Positions 18,303 through 27,858 are shown, counted from the stretch's first letter. The stretch is 64,000 nucleotides of DNA from Vibrio atlanticus (GCF_024347315.1 NZ_AP025461.1:496001-560000); one strand, 5' to 3'. Notes: generated by a model not told the origin, from the letters alone. Numbers and translations: made by a program.

Positions 18303-19772
18303 CTATGAAAGCAATTGCTTAAGAGTTAATGGCTGCTCTGTCACACCTAAGCGTTGTGCTGCCGTCAACCCTTGCTTATCTTGGTAGCACAGATTGTGCC
18401 AAGATCTAAATATGTCGAGTAATGGAAGAATGCCCCCAGGACGAAGTTTACGTCTTGGCTCATTGATGAAGCTATCAAATAACAACTGAAAACGTTGTTG
18501 ATAGAACTTTGTTTGCTGAATTGAAGCTGTATTAAGCCACTGTTTTGGTTCTGGATTATTACCCGTTAGGTAGCAGATACCTTTTTGACTGTCACCTTGA
18601 CTCGCGATAGCCCAACGATCGCGCCACCAACTCATATGAACGATGTCGATCTTTTCAAAATTTTGGTCATCTTGCCAACCTGAGTCTTCCTCTACATACA
18701 TAAGGTCAACATTTTGACTCTGAATACGCGGCAAGCAAACGCTTAGAGCGGCAGATCTTAGTAATGGATCTTGTGGCATATAGATCGTGACATGCTTATT
18801 CTCGTCACACATATCAAGCACGTGTAGGAAGTGAGCATAGGAAGTATAAGGCGGTCGAATTAGCGCGCCTTTCGAAGGGTAACTGAATGTCGTAAGGTTC
18901 CCCATTGGGTCCTCTACATTGCCTCTCGCAAGAATTACTTGATATTGCTGCTCAATGCGCTCTTTCAGTTTGTCAGACGGCTGAGGAAGTTCGAGATTCG
19001 CTTCTGAAGAGTGCTCTTTAGACACAAAGCGTGCAACGTCATCATAAGGGTTGTGATCAGCACTTCCAGATGGTTCTTCATTTTGAGAGTAATTTACGTG
19101 TTGGCAAAGGATGTAGCCAGAGTGTGCCTCGCCAGTCGCTATCCATACCACACCATTGTTGCTTTTCGGTTGCAGGCGCTGGTAGTGAGAAGCGAATTCG
19201 TAATCTTTAGCATGGTTGACCCAACGAGCATCGATCATCGCTAACTTGCGACGACAGCGACTGGCGATATGGTCAACATGATCATAGAAAGTCTTTGGAT
19301 TGATCTCTAACTTTCTACAAATTTCACGTACTGAATACCCCATGAACAATAAGCCCATGAGGTTCTCTTGAAACTGAAGTTTTTTGTTGGATCCTGACCA
19401 CTTATCAACGAAGGTTGATTGGCAGTCTTTGCATCTGTAACGCTGCCTATCGCCACTGTAGCCGAAGGCATGATAAAGATGTTTGTGGGTATGAACCGAT
19501 AAGCCAAAGTTATCGCAATCATCATTACGACAAGCAGGGAGCCCGTCGCTGTGAAGTTGTCTTAGGCGATGAAGTTCGCTTAACACTTCACGATTGTTAA
19601 GTAAGGGGGGGAAAGCTCCACATTCACGACAAACCATCGCTGGACGCTTAGGGTTTGCGTGTTGCAAAACATACCGTTTTGCATCGCTCAAGCCAAAGTT
19701 GTCACACGCCAATGTTTTACAAAAGTTGAGTTGCAAACCATCCGCATCTTTTGGCAGCTTGTCGTTAGACAC
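18303..19772 (-). CDS. Zinc-ribbon/HTH protein of unknown function
   Basis: A 489-aa protein from GTG 19772, which has AGGGGGAG just upstream; the frame also stays open to TTG 19835. Two similar N-terminal units carry Cys pairs, CKTLACDNFG...CREC (C18, C23, C48, C51) and CRNDDCDNFG...CKDC (C81, C86, C114, C117), like zinc ribbons, followed by a helix-turn-helix YSVREICRKLEINPKTFYDH (about 142-164). This resembles the DNA-binding front end of IS1/IS1595-like transposases, but no DDE triad or terminal repeats are evident and the C-terminal two-thirds is unrecognised. Probably a domesticated DNA-binding protein. Convergence with other genes gives no functional clue. Confidence 0.7.
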   Translation of the reverse strand: MSNDKLPKDADGLQLNFCKTLACDNFGLSDAKRYVLQHANPKRPAMVCRECGAFPPLLNNREVLSELHRLRQLHSDGLPACRNDDCDNFGLSVHTHKHLYHAFGYSGDRQRYRCKDCQSTFVDKWSGSNKKLQFQENLMGLLFMGYSVREICRKLEINPKTFYDHVDHIASRCRRKLAMIDARWVNHAKDYEFASHYQRLQPKSNNGVVWIATGEAHSGYILCQHVNYSQNEEPSGSADHNPYDDVARFVSKEHSSEANLELPQPSDKLKERIEQQYQVILARGNVEDPMGNLTTFSYPSKGALIRPPYTSYAHFLHVLDMCDENKHVTIYMPQDPLLRSAALSVCLPRIQSQNVDLMYVEEDSGWQDDQNFEKIDIVHMSWWRDRWAIASQGDSQKGICYLTGNNPEPKQWLNTASIQQTKFYQQRFQLLFDSFINEPRRKLRPGGILPLLDIFRSWHNLCYQDKQGLTAAQRLGVTEQPLTLKQLLS

Positions 19773-19852
19773 GATCTCCCCCTCGGGATTATTTGAGCAG
19801 CCAAGTGAGCTTGGCTGCGGGGTAACGCTTTTCAATGTATCTTATCAATTCG

Positions 19853-20563
19853 TTAGATGTTGATTGCAGTCTCTAGAGCAACTTTCATCATGTCGTTGAA
19901 AGATTTTTGACGATCTTCAGAGCTTAGTTTCTCACCACGGATGATGTGGTCAGATACTGTTAGGATAGTTAGAGCTTTAGCACCAAGATCCGCAGCAACA
20001 CCGTAGATACCAGCTGCTTCCATATCAACACCAAGGATGCCTAGCTTTTCCATTTTTTCGAAAAGGTCAGCTTCTGGAGTGTAGAAAAGGTCTGCAGAGA
20101 ATACGTTGCCAACTTTAACTGGAACTTCTTGTGCACGTGCTTGGTTTACGGCTTCTTCTAGAAGACCGAAATCAGCGATTGCCGCGAAGTCATGGTTGTT
20201 GAAACGAATGCGGTTTACTTTTGAGTCAGTCGATGCACCCATACCGATAACAACGTCCATTAGTTTAACGTCATCACGTACCGCACCACAGCTACCTACG
20301 CGAATAACGTTCTTTACGCCGTACTCAGCAATTAGCTCATGTACATAGATGCAGCACGATGGAATACCCATACCGTGGCCCATTACAGAAACTTTCTTAC
20401 CTTTGTAAGTGCCTGTGTAACCAAACATGTTGCGAACGTCACAAACTTGCTTCACGTCATCAAGGAATGTTTCTGCAATGTATTTTGCGCGAAGCGGGTC
20501 GCCTGGCATAAGTACAGTTTCTGCGAAATCACCAGCTTGAGCATTAATATGAGGTGTAGCCAT
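19853..20563 (-). CDS. deoD: Purine nucleoside phosphorylase, DeoD type
   Basis: A 236-aa hexameric-type phosphorylase that splits purine (deoxy)ribonucleosides with phosphate into base and (deoxy)ribose-1-phosphate. Family signatures are clear: [27 protein letters not shown] at the start, [32 protein letters not shown] and SDHIIRGE containing the catalytic Asp. Start ATG 20563 has GGAG seven bases upstream. It stands alone, not in a deo operon, as expected for a second chromosomal copy in Vibrio. Confidence 0.96.
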   Translation of the reverse strand: MATPHINAQAGDFAETVLMPGDPLRAKYIAETFLDDVKQVCDVRNMFGYTGTYKGKKVSVMGHGMGIPSCCIYVHELIAEYGVKNVIRVGSCGAVRDDVKLMDVVIGMGASTDSKVNRIRFNNHDFAAIADFGLLEEAVNQARAQEVPVKVGNVFSADLFYTPEADLFEKMEKLGILGVDMEAAGIYGVAADLGAKALTILTVSDHIIRGEKLSSEDRQKSFNDMMKVALETAINI

Positions 20564-20909
20564 GGTCGTTCTCCAAAGTTTTAACGGTAATTATAGGAAC
20601 AGGGTTTTATTAATTACCGATTCTGTTGAATTGAATTCGTTTTGTTGAGGCAATATTAGCGAGTTAAAACGAGGCTCCGTGAGATGTTTGTCACAAATTT
20701 GCTCTACCTTTAAAGTATTATTCATATAGATAACCAAATATGTTGAAAGTTTAGAGGCAATCGATTTTGTGTGGTTAAATTACGCTATGTCCAGACGAAA
20801 AACGACAAATAAAGGCCTGTTGCATATCAGCTTGGAGCAACAATACGTTGTCGCGACGTTTGATCAGCGATAATCTAAACTTTGATAAAAAGACCAACCA
20901 AGGAATTGT
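20564..20909. other. Divergent spacer deoD / L,D-transpeptidase
   Basis: A 346-base AT-rich region that must hold the promoters of both genes. A half-site TTTGTCACA near 20688-20696 hints at CRP or CytR control of deoD but does not form a full palindrome. No gene seen. Confidence 0.5.
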
Positions 20910-21884
20910 ATGTCGTATTGCGCTAACTCGACGCCTTTGCACTCAATGAGAACACAGATACGTAAGGTAGCTTTACCTCTAGTGAGGGTCACCATGCTTG
21001 TGGCAGCGATGGCTTCGTCGTGTGTGTCTGCGGCGACCTTTGTACTGCCTCCGGCTGAAAGCCGTATCGTCGGCAGAATACAACAACACGAAGTGGCTGC
21101 TGGCGAAACGTTGGCCATCATTGCTAAGCAATACGATATTGGTTTTCTCTCTTTAATGGCGGCAAACAAAGGCGTTGATCCTTTTCTTCCTGCTGAAGGT
21201 TATGTGTTAAGTATCCCTAGCCGTTTGATTCTGCCGGATACGCCGAGAAAAGGCATTGTGATTAACCTTGCCGAGTTAAGGTTGTACTTCTTTGAACCTG
21301 AGAAAAATCAGGTGCACGTATTTCCTGTTGGCATCGGTCGAGTGGGGCGAGATACCCCAGAGATGATCACTAAGATAAGCCAAAAAAGACCCAACCCGAC
21401 TTGGACGCCTCCAAACTCAATTCGTAAAGAGTATCTAGAGAAAGGGATTGAGCTACCAAAAGTGGTTCCTGCTGGGCCGGAAAACCCTCTGGGCGAGTAT
21501 GCATTACGACTTGCTTATGGTGCAGGTGATTATCTGATACACGGCACCAATAAAGACTTTGGGATAGGCTTGCGAGTCAGCTCCGGCTGTATCCGTATGG
21601 AACCTAAAGATATTGAGTGGCTTTTTGAACAGGTTAGTCGTGGTGAGCAAGTCACAATAATCGATGAGCCTATCAAAGTGTCTTTAGAGCCAGATAGAAG
21701 CGTGTTTGTTGAAGCTCACGAACCATTGACGCGAAGCGACGGCTCTAAGAAATTATTGCAAATCCCCGTTGAATTAAAATGGTGGCTTGAAGATGCAGAT
21801 CTACCAAATTCAAAAGCGAAAGCGGTGATATTTGCTCAAAATGGCGTGCCTGTTGAGATAGCACCACCTGTGATTGAGTTCTAA
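20910..21884 (+). CDS. L,D-transpeptidase, ErfK/YbiS/YcfS family, with LysM
   Basis: A 324-aa exported enzyme: signal peptide (long N-region, cleavage likely after CVSA near residue 41), a LysM peptidoglycan-binding domain (about 60-105) and a YkuD catalytic domain (about 115-255) with His211 in IHGTN and catalytic Cys227 in SSGCIRM. Relatives in E. coli attach the C-terminal Lys of Braun lipoprotein to diaminopimelate in peptidoglycan. ATG 20910 has AAGGAA six bases upstream, better than the internal Met at 20946. It converges on a Lpp-like gene ending in Lys, a likely substrate. Confidence 0.93.
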   Translation: MSYCANSTPLHSMRTQIRKVALPLVRVTMLVAAMASSCVSAATFVLPPAESRIVGRIQQHEVAAGETLAIIAKQYDIGFLSLMAANKGVDPFLPAEGYVLSIPSRLILPDTPRKGIVINLAELRLYFFEPEKNQVHVFPVGIGRVGRDTPEMITKISQKRPNPTWTPPNSIRKEYLEKGIELPKVVPAGPENPLGEYALRLAYGAGDYLIHGTNKDFGIGLRVSSGCIRMEPKDIEWLFEQVSRGEQVTIIDEPIKVSLEPDRSVFVEAHEPLTRSDGSKKLLQIPVELKWWLEDADLPNSKAKAVIFAQNGVPVEIAPPVIEF

Positions 21885-21966
21885 TTTGATTGCCTCTTCT
21901 GTAATAAGGGGCGTTTATCTTTGTTTACTCGAATTAATGCCTTCTATTCGAATTAGTAACGCCCAA

Positions 21967-22003
21967 AAAAAAGCACCACATCCGTTAAGAGGTGGTGCTG
22001 TCT
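21967..22003. terminator. Hairpin between L,D-transpeptidase and lpp-like genes
   Basis: AGCACCAC pairs with GTGGTGCT around an eleven-base loop, with an A-run on its left (T-run on the minus strand). It fits a terminator for the lipoprotein gene and possibly both convergent genes. Confidence 0.75.
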
Positions 22004-22060
22004 ATTTACTGCATTTTGCGACTGATTTAATCTACAGCTAAATCGCACTGAGCTCTCAAA

Positions 22061-22327
22061 CTATTTAGTGTAAGACTCTGCGATGTTGTCGATACGGTCG
22101 TTAGCACGATCCGCTTCTTCTTTTGCTGCCATAGCGGCTGCAGCTGCTTCTTGAGCTTTCATTTCAGCTGCCGCTTTATCGCCTTTAAGTGCTTCAACTT
22201 CACTGGTTAGCTCAGCAACTTGGTTAGTCAATTGATCCATTTGTGACATTGCAGCTTCTTCTGGCTCAGAAGAACAACCAGCTAAAATGAAAACTGAGGC
22301 TGCAGCTGCGATTAACGTCTTATTCAT
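22061..22327 (-). CDS. lpp: Lpp-like murein lipoprotein
   Basis: An 88-aa precursor starting MNKTLIAAAASVFILAGCSS at ATG 22327, with AGGAG just upstream; the frame extends to 22393 without a ribosome site. Lipobox LAGC places the lipidated Cys at residue 18. The mature part is one long Ala/Glu/Lys heptad coiled coil (about 30-80) ending in Thr-Lys. A C-terminal Lys is what L,D-transpeptidases link to peptidoglycan in Braun lipoprotein, and such an enzyme is the convergent neighbour. Function by homology: trimeric tether between outer membrane and wall. Confidence 0.88.
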   Translation of the reverse strand: MNKTLIAAAASVFILAGCSSEPEEAAMSQMDQLTNQVAELTSEVEALKGDKAAAEMKAQEAAAAAMAAKEEADRANDRIDNIAESYTK

Positions 22328-22687
22328 AAGAACTCCTTGCTTATTTATCATCAAAAGATGCGCTATACATTCTTTATCATATAGTCGCTTCATTAATGAT
22401 TGTAGCGACTAATTTTTTAACTGCAAAAACAATAACTAGAGAAATTACTAAATTTTTGAGGTAATTAGCTGAGCGTCACGTTATGTCTCGTTTATGAGAT
22501 GAAGGGATGAGAGCCAGTTTTGATGTGTTTTTGGGAGTTATTTCTTTATGAGCAATGCATACAATGTTCTAGCAAACGAGAGATAAAGGGATAAATTTTC
22601 TGTGATCTCTATCCTTATAAAGTACTTTCGCGGTATCATGTCACGTTAAATTAATTTTATTCAATACCATCATGACTGGAGAGTCCT

Positions 22688-24019
22688 TTGCACTTTAAAG
22701 ATTTAGGCTTAGATAACCGCTTACTGAAGAACTTAAAACATTACGACTTCAAGAAGGCGACAGAGATCCAATCAAAAGCGATCCCTGTTGCTATTGCTGG
22801 TAAGGATCTATTGGCTTCATCAAAAACGGGATCAGGAAAAACATTGGCGTTTGTGTTGCCGATGATACATAAGGCATTAAAAACAAAAGCTTTTTCTGCT
22901 AAAGATCCTCGTGGTGTAATTTTGGCTCCTACTCGTGAGCTAGCAAAACAAGTTTATGGCGAGCTGCGTAGCATGCTTGGTGGTCTATCTTACGAAGCGA
23001 CACTTATTTTGGGTGGTGAAAACTTTAACGACCAAGTTAAGGCTTTGCGTAAGTACCCTCGCTTTATTGTTGCGACTCCAGGCCGTCTTGCGGATCACCT
23101 TGAGCACCGCTCACTGTTTTTAGATGGTGTTGAAACGCTGATCCTTGATGAAGCTGACCGTATGCTGGATTTAGGTTTCGCACCTGAATTGCGTCGTATC
23201 GCGAATGCAGCTAAACACCGTCGCCGTCAAACGTTGATGTTCTCTGCGACACTTGATCACGCGGAAGTGAACGACATTGCAAATGAAATGCTAGATTCGC
23301 CTAAACGCATCTCAGTGGGTGTTTCTAACGAACAGCACCTTGATATCACTCAGAAGTTTTATCTATGTGACCATCTAGATCATAAAGAAGCAATTCTGGA
23401 TCGTGTTATTGAAGAAGCTGAATACCGTCAGGTGATGATTTTCACGGCAACTCGTGCTGATACTGATCGCCTAACCGAGAAGCTAAACGAGAAGAAGCTT
23501 AAAGCGGTGGCATTGAGCGGTAACCTAAACCAAACGCAACGTAATGCAATTATGAGCCAGTTCGAGCGTGCGGTTTACAAGATCTTGGTAACAACAGACG
23601 TTGCTTCACGTGGTATTGATATTCCAAACGTAAGTCACGTTATTAACTTTGACATGCCTAAGCATACAGAAGAGTACGTGCACCGCGTTGGTCGTACTGG
23701 TCGTGCGGGTAACAAAGGTGATGCAATCTCTTTGGTTGGTCCAAAAGACTGGGACAGCTTCAAGCGTGTTGAGCTTTACCTTCAACAAGATCTTACCTTC
23801 TCGGTACTTGAAGGACTTAAAGGTAAGTTCAAAGGTATTAAGCCGCGCAAACCTGCTTTTGCTAAAGGCGGTCCTGCGAAGAAGAAAACCAACACTCAAG
23901 CTAAGAAAACGCCGAAAAAACCGGTTAAGCGCGATAAGAGCTTCCATAAGAATGTGGCAGTGGGTGATACAGTATTTATCCCTAAGAAGAAAGTTGCGCC
24001 AAAAACTGACGACGAGTAA
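22688..24019 (+). CDS. DEAD-box ATP-dependent RNA helicase
   Basis: A 443-aa helicase. RecA domain 1 has the Q motif (YDFKKATEIQSKAIP), Walker A ASSKTGSGKT near 55, PTRELAKQ, DEAD in LDEADRML near 157 and SAT. RecA domain 2 has TDVASRGIDIP and HRVGRTGRAG. The tail from about 380 is Lys/Pro-rich and basic, likely for RNA binding, and ends in an acidic tip. It is near the RhlE/SrmB group in length, but the exact subfamily is not certain. The start is TTG 22688 with GGAGAG four bases before; no ATG fits better. Likely role in ribosome assembly or RNA turnover, often cold-related. Confidence 0.92.
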   Translation: MHFKDLGLDNRLLKNLKHYDFKKATEIQSKAIPVAIAGKDLLASSKTGSGKTLAFVLPMIHKALKTKAFSAKDPRGVILAPTRELAKQVYGELRSMLGGLSYEATLILGGENFNDQVKALRKYPRFIVATPGRLADHLEHRSLFLDGVETLILDEADRMLDLGFAPELRRIANAAKHRRRQTLMFSATLDHAEVNDIANEMLDSPKRISVGVSNEQHLDITQKFYLCDHLDHKEAILDRVIEEAEYRQVMIFTATRADTDRLTEKLNEKKLKAVALSGNLNQTQRNAIMSQFERAVYKILVTTDVASRGIDIPNVSHVINFDMPKHTEEYVHRVGRTGRAGNKGDAISLVGPKDWDSFKRVELYLQQDLTFSVLEGLKGKFKGIKPRKPAFAKGGPAKKKTNTQAKKTPKKPVKRDKSFHKNVAVGDTVFIPKKKVAPKTDDE

Positions 24020-24084
24020 TCAACTCGCGTGAGCTAAAAGATTATGTTTATAAAAACAGATCTTTATACAAGCTAGCGTAAATA

Positions 24085-24112
24085 AAAACCGCCTATGAAG
24101 GGCGGTTTTTTT
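24085..24112 (+). terminator. Terminator after DEAD-box helicase
   Basis: AAAACCGCC pairs with GGCGGTTTT around TATGAAG, followed by a T-run. Confidence 0.92.
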
Positions 24113-24171
24113 GTATCTGGTTTCTGCACCTGAGAGGTGTTGTCTCAGGTTACAGAGTCATTCGAAAGGCT

Positions 24172-25419
24172 TTAGAAATCAAAGGTTGAGAATGAATACG
24201 CTAAGATATGGTCGGCAATGTATTTGTGGATGGCGGTCGTTGGGTGTGTTACTCCCCAGAAGACATAGCTGTCTGATCCGTACGCTGCGCAATCATTGGT
24301 TAAGCTGTGACTTTTTAGGTAGTCGGCCGCTGAGCTTCTATTGATATTAAGGCAGGCATCACTCGCGTTTCGAAAGCCATGTTGCTCTGGATTATCGGTA
24401 ATGCTGGCGAACAACGCGCTTGCATCGAACAACACCACGTTTTTACCCATGCTTTGGTAATACTTGGCCTGCGTCTTGATGAATTGATTGAACTCTAAAA
24501 TCTTGCCACGAACTTTAATGATCTCCTGTTCAGTTGAGTATTTGAATTGAGGTGCTTTGGTTGCATCGGGCAAGGTGAACAGCAGGATATTGTTTGCACC
24601 AGATTCCGTTAAGCGGATCAAAGCGCTGCTGAAATCGGCCTTTACATCGGCCACTTCTCGGTTGTAGTTCATAAAGTCATTGAGGCCAAACTCTAAAGTA
24701 AACAACGAGTTTTCTGGGCGGTAGTTTTTGGCGATTTTCATATAGGTTAAGTAAGAGGTGACTTGGTCATATACTCCGGTTAATGCGACGTATTGATTGG
24801 TGCCAGCAGCCCCACCTACTGCCCAGTTATAAAGAGGTACATCTTTCGCCTTGGCTAAATACTCTGTCCAGACTAAACCGTTTGAAAAGTGCCCTAAAAA
24901 CCATGAGTTAGCGTTCGGGAAAACCCATTGAGAACCGTTAAATAGGTTACCGGTGTCAGAAAGACTATCACCGAAGGTGACGATACGGTTGATGGTGTTC
25001 GCTTGGACAACGTTGTCATTTGTCCAAATCGAGTGGTTATAAGAGAAGCGATTGTCTGCTGCAAAGTAAGTGATGTCTGCGGCGTCATGTTGGATGTCGA
25101 GCGTCTGTTCACAACGCTGCTTGATTTCAGATCGCGGAGCATCACTGTAGAACATGTTCTTGAAGGATACAGAAGACCACCAGTATCCATTGATTGTGTA
25201 GTAATCACCATTTTCCTTTTTCGCCCATTTCCAGTCGGTGGCTGGAGAGTCATGTGAGGCATCGGTTCGATACCAGCATCGAACATAAGAATAGGTCTCT
25301 GAACCTTGTGTACTAAGTACTTGTGCGGATGTAATGGATTCAGGTGTCGGTATTGAATCTTCAGCTGCATAAGCACCAAAAGGCAGGGTTAACGCGAGTA
25401 TAAAAGCCGTATTTTTCAT
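24172..25419 (-). CDS. tlh: Thermolabile hemolysin / SGNH phospholipase (TLH family)
   Basis: A 415-aa secreted phospholipase/lecithinase from ATG 25419, with signal peptide MKNTAFILALTLPFGAYA. After an N-terminal domain of about 140 residues, the SGNH hydrolase has GDSLSDTGN with nucleophile Ser152, the Gly block GGAAGTN near 202-208, GLNDFM near 245 and the His block WGVTHPTT with His392. The position three before His, usually Asp, is Gly389. A Vibrio vulnificus homologue is reported to use a Ser-His-chloride triad with Gly at this place, so the enzyme is probably active. It sits divergent from a lipase-foldase pair, forming a lipid-degradation locus. Confidence 0.93.
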   Translation of the reverse strand: MKNTAFILALTLPFGAYAAEDSIPTPESITSAQVLSTQGSETYSYVRCWYRTDASHDSPATDWKWAKKENGDYYTINGYWWSSVSFKNMFYSDAPRSEIKQRCEQTLDIQHDAADITYFAADNRFSYNHSIWTNDNVVQANTINRIVTFGDSLSDTGNLFNGSQWVFPNANSWFLGHFSNGLVWTEYLAKAKDVPLYNWAVGGAAGTNQYVALTGVYDQVTSYLTYMKIAKNYRPENSLFTLEFGLNDFMNYNREVADVKADFSSALIRLTESGANNILLFTLPDATKAPQFKYSTEQEIIKVRGKILEFNQFIKTQAKYYQSMGKNVVLFDASALFASITDNPEQHGFRNASDACLNINRSSAADYLKSHSLTNDCAAYGSDSYVFWGVTHPTTAIHKYIADHILAYSFSTFDF

Positions 25420-25455
25420 CACTGTATTCTCTTTTATATTTAGTGAGCCAAACAA

Positions 25456-25935
25456 AACGTTGTTGCTTGTGACTGTTTTAATAACTGAATTGCTAATAAC
25501 TGGTATGACCTATATCTAAAACCAATAACTCTCGTCAATACATTCAGTTTTTTAGCGACTCATAACTGGCATCAGTGTCAAAGTTCCAACTACTTTTTGA
25601 TTGAAAAACAATGGCTTCGAAATGAGATAGCTAATATCTAACATTTGATTTTAACGAACTATCGCAGGCAAACACGTCGTCATTGACCTGTACGGGATGA
25701 TTTGTCTATTGAATGCCTAAATGAAAACGTTATCAGAAGGGTGGGAGGTAAATTTTAATTTAATCAGCAACTTACCCGTTGGTGGTGTCAAGCGATGTTG
25801 CATTTCTAATGTTCATCACAATTGTTTAATTCAAGTTCAATATCACAAATATCAAGTTATCACTTTTTGTTTTATAAAATCATCATCTACGGTTTCTTTA
25901 CTCATCAGAGGTCTAATCTGTTTAAGGAAAGAGCA
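25456..25935. other. Divergent spacer tlh / lipA
   Basis: About 480 AT-rich bases between divergent lipolytic genes. Promoters for both should lie here. Weak open frames occur but none has a convincing ribosome site or protein signature. Confidence 0.5.
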
Positions 25936-26877
25936 TTGAAAAAGATATTAATTTGGACGATAGCCTGCCTATCCAGTTTTGGCGTCTATGCCGGAACAAG
26001 CGCATCAGCATTAGAAACCAGCGGATACACTGCAACGAAATACCCTATTATGCTGGTACACGGTTTGTTTGGTTTCGATACATTAGCAGGCGTGGATTAC
26101 TTCTATGGCGTACCGGAGTCTCTAACAAAAGATGGTGCGAGCGTATACGTTGCTCAGGTTTCTGCTACCAACAGTTCCGAAGTTCGTGGTGAACAGTTAC
26201 TCGCTCAAGTAGAGACGCTGTTAGCCGCGACAGGCGCAAGTAAAGTGAATCTAGTTGGTCATAGTCACGGTGGTCCTACTGCGCGCTATGTCGCATCGGT
26301 TCGACCTGATCTTGTTGCTTCGGTGACGAGCATTGGTGGTGTTCATAAAGGATCTAAAGTGGCAGACCTTGTTCGCGGGACGGTATCTGAAGGGTCAGTT
26401 TCAGAAGGTATCGCGGTTAAATTGGCTGGTGGATTGACGGCGCTGATCAACCTGTTATCTGGTGGAACGGATCTTGATCAAGATGGCCTTGCGTCTCTTG
26501 AAGCGTTGACCACTGAAGGTTCGCTTGCATTCAATCAGTTTTACCCTGAAGGCGTGCCAACGTCTGAGTGTGGTGATGGTGAATGGCAAGCAAACAACGG
26601 TGTCTATTACTATTCATGGACAGGATCTTCCACTTTTACTAACCTTCTTGATCCTACCGACGGAGCGATGACAATCCTTGGTTTAGCTTTTAATGAACCT
26701 AATGACGGGTTAGTGGGAGCATGTAGCGCGCATTTGGGCAAAGTGATTGGTGATGACTACAAAATGAATCACCTAGACGAGATCAATGGACTATTGGGTA
26801 TCCACCATCTTTTTGAGACCGATCCAGTGACCTTATATCGTCAGCACGCCAATCGATTGAAGTTGGCTGGCCTTTAG
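25936..26877 (+). CDS. lipA: Secreted triacylglycerol lipase, family I.2 type
   Basis: A 313-aa lipase. TTG 25936 is chosen because it has AAGGAAA upstream and begins a proper signal peptide (KKILIWTIACLSSFGVYA); the open frame upstream to 25822 lacks support. The mature enzyme shows oxyanion motif HGLFGFD, elbow GHSHGG with Ser110, Asp257 in NDGLVG and His279 in MNHLDEI. Two Cys (SECGDG and GACSAH) can form the disulfide known in Pseudomonas LipA, and HLDE fits the calcium site. Thus it hydrolyses long-chain triglycerides outside the cell, probably through type II secretion. The foldase follows directly. Confidence 0.94.
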   Translation: MKKILIWTIACLSSFGVYAGTSASALETSGYTATKYPIMLVHGLFGFDTLAGVDYFYGVPESLTKDGASVYVAQVSATNSSEVRGEQLLAQVETLLAATGASKVNLVGHSHGGPTARYVASVRPDLVASVTSIGGVHKGSKVADLVRGTVSEGSVSEGIAVKLAGGLTALINLLSGGTDLDQDGLASLEALTTEGSLAFNQFYPEGVPTSECGDGEWQANNGVYYYSWTGSSTFTNLLDPTDGAMTILGLAFNEPNDGLVGACSAHLGKVIGDDYKMNHLDEINGLLGIHHLFETDPVTLYRQHANRLKLAGL

Positions 26878-26913
26878 GTTGCACTGCCCATTCATGACGA
26901 GAACAAGGAAAGT

Positions 26914-27810
26914 ATGATGAAAAAGACCGCCATTTTGTCGATAACCACGATAGCCCTGATGAGCACAGCGGCGGTCTTTTTGTATCTAAAGAAGGAAGAT
27001 ACAAGTTCATATAATCACAGCGAACAAAGCGCTTCTTCATTGAAGGTTAGCTCTCAACAAGATACTGAAATCGATAGTGCGTCAGCTAAAGACATGATGG
27101 AATATTTCGTGTCAGGCAATACAGAATTAACCCTTGAAGATATCCGTGACAATGTAGCGAAACACCACGAGCAATCACAAGCGGCAGTGGTCGATGAAGC
27201 ATTGTTCGCAAAGTACCTTGAGTACAAGTCGGCACTGACAGCATTGGATGTCCAATTCGACACCACCTCAATATCCGCAGAGGACTTACGCGCACTGAAT
27301 CAAGCTCTGCTTGACCTTCAAACTCAATTTTTCAGTGAGAGCGAGATAAGTATTCTGTTTACCCATGACAATAAAATGAGGGAAATCGCTTTAGAAAAGT
27401 TACTTCTGAAACAAGAAGGGCTAGAAGAACAAGAATATCAGCAAAGGCTTGAATCCTATCTATCTGAACAGCCAGATTACGTTCAAACGAGCCATCAGAA
27501 TCAGGTATTACTCCCACAGCTATCCAGTTCAGAAGGTCTAGACGAACAAGGTAAATACTTGAAAAGAAGTGAACTGGTCGGAGAAGAAGCGACACAGAGG
27601 CTCGAAGCGCTTGATCAACAAAGGGCGGACTTTGATGGAGCTTTAGATATTTACTTTGTTGAACGAAATGACATTTTGAATGACTCAGCACTCTCAGAAA
27701 TTGAGCGACAAGAGACTATCGCACAGCTTCGGACTACGCATTTTCAGCCCGAACAACTTCGAAGAGTCGAAGCGATTGAAAGAATCAGAGCTGCTGAGAG
27801 CGATCAGTAA
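26914..27810 (+). CDS. lifO: Lipase-specific foldase (LifO/LipB)
   Basis: A 298-aa steric chaperone anchored in the inner membrane by one N-terminal segment (about residues 5-24, ILSITTIALMSTAAVFLYL). The rest is hydrophilic, mainly helical and charged, with a variable linker (about 25-60) and the conserved RADFDGALDIY region near 245-255. Such foldases bind secreted family I lipases in the periplasm so they reach active form. It is 36 bases downstream of lipA in the same direction, an obligate pair. AAGGAAAG precedes ATG 26914; a second ATG follows immediately and either may be used. Confidence 0.9.
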   Translation: MMKKTAILSITTIALMSTAAVFLYLKKEDTSSYNHSEQSASSLKVSSQQDTEIDSASAKDMMEYFVSGNTELTLEDIRDNVAKHHEQSQAAVVDEALFAKYLEYKSALTALDVQFDTTSISAEDLRALNQALLDLQTQFFSESEISILFTHDNKMREIALEKLLLKQEGLEEQEYQQRLESYLSEQPDYVQTSHQNQVLLPQLSSSEGLDEQGKYLKRSELVGEEATQRLEALDQQRADFDGALDIYFVERNDILNDSALSEIERQETIAQLRTTHFQPEQLRRVEAIERIRAAESDQ

Positions 27811-27826
27811 TCTCCAGCAATTAAAA

Positions 27827-27858
27827 AAGCCAACTACTGATGACTCGATAGTTGGCTT
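27827..27858 (+). terminator. Terminator-like hairpin after lifO
   Basis: AAGCCAACTA (27827-27836) is perfectly inverted at 27849-27858 with an A-run before it. The T-run after is weak on the plus strand. Confidence 0.7.

Noticed and set aside
25822..25935. Longer lipase start at 25822
   Set aside because: The extra 38 residues precede a proper signal peptide and have no ribosome site; TTG 25936 has both.
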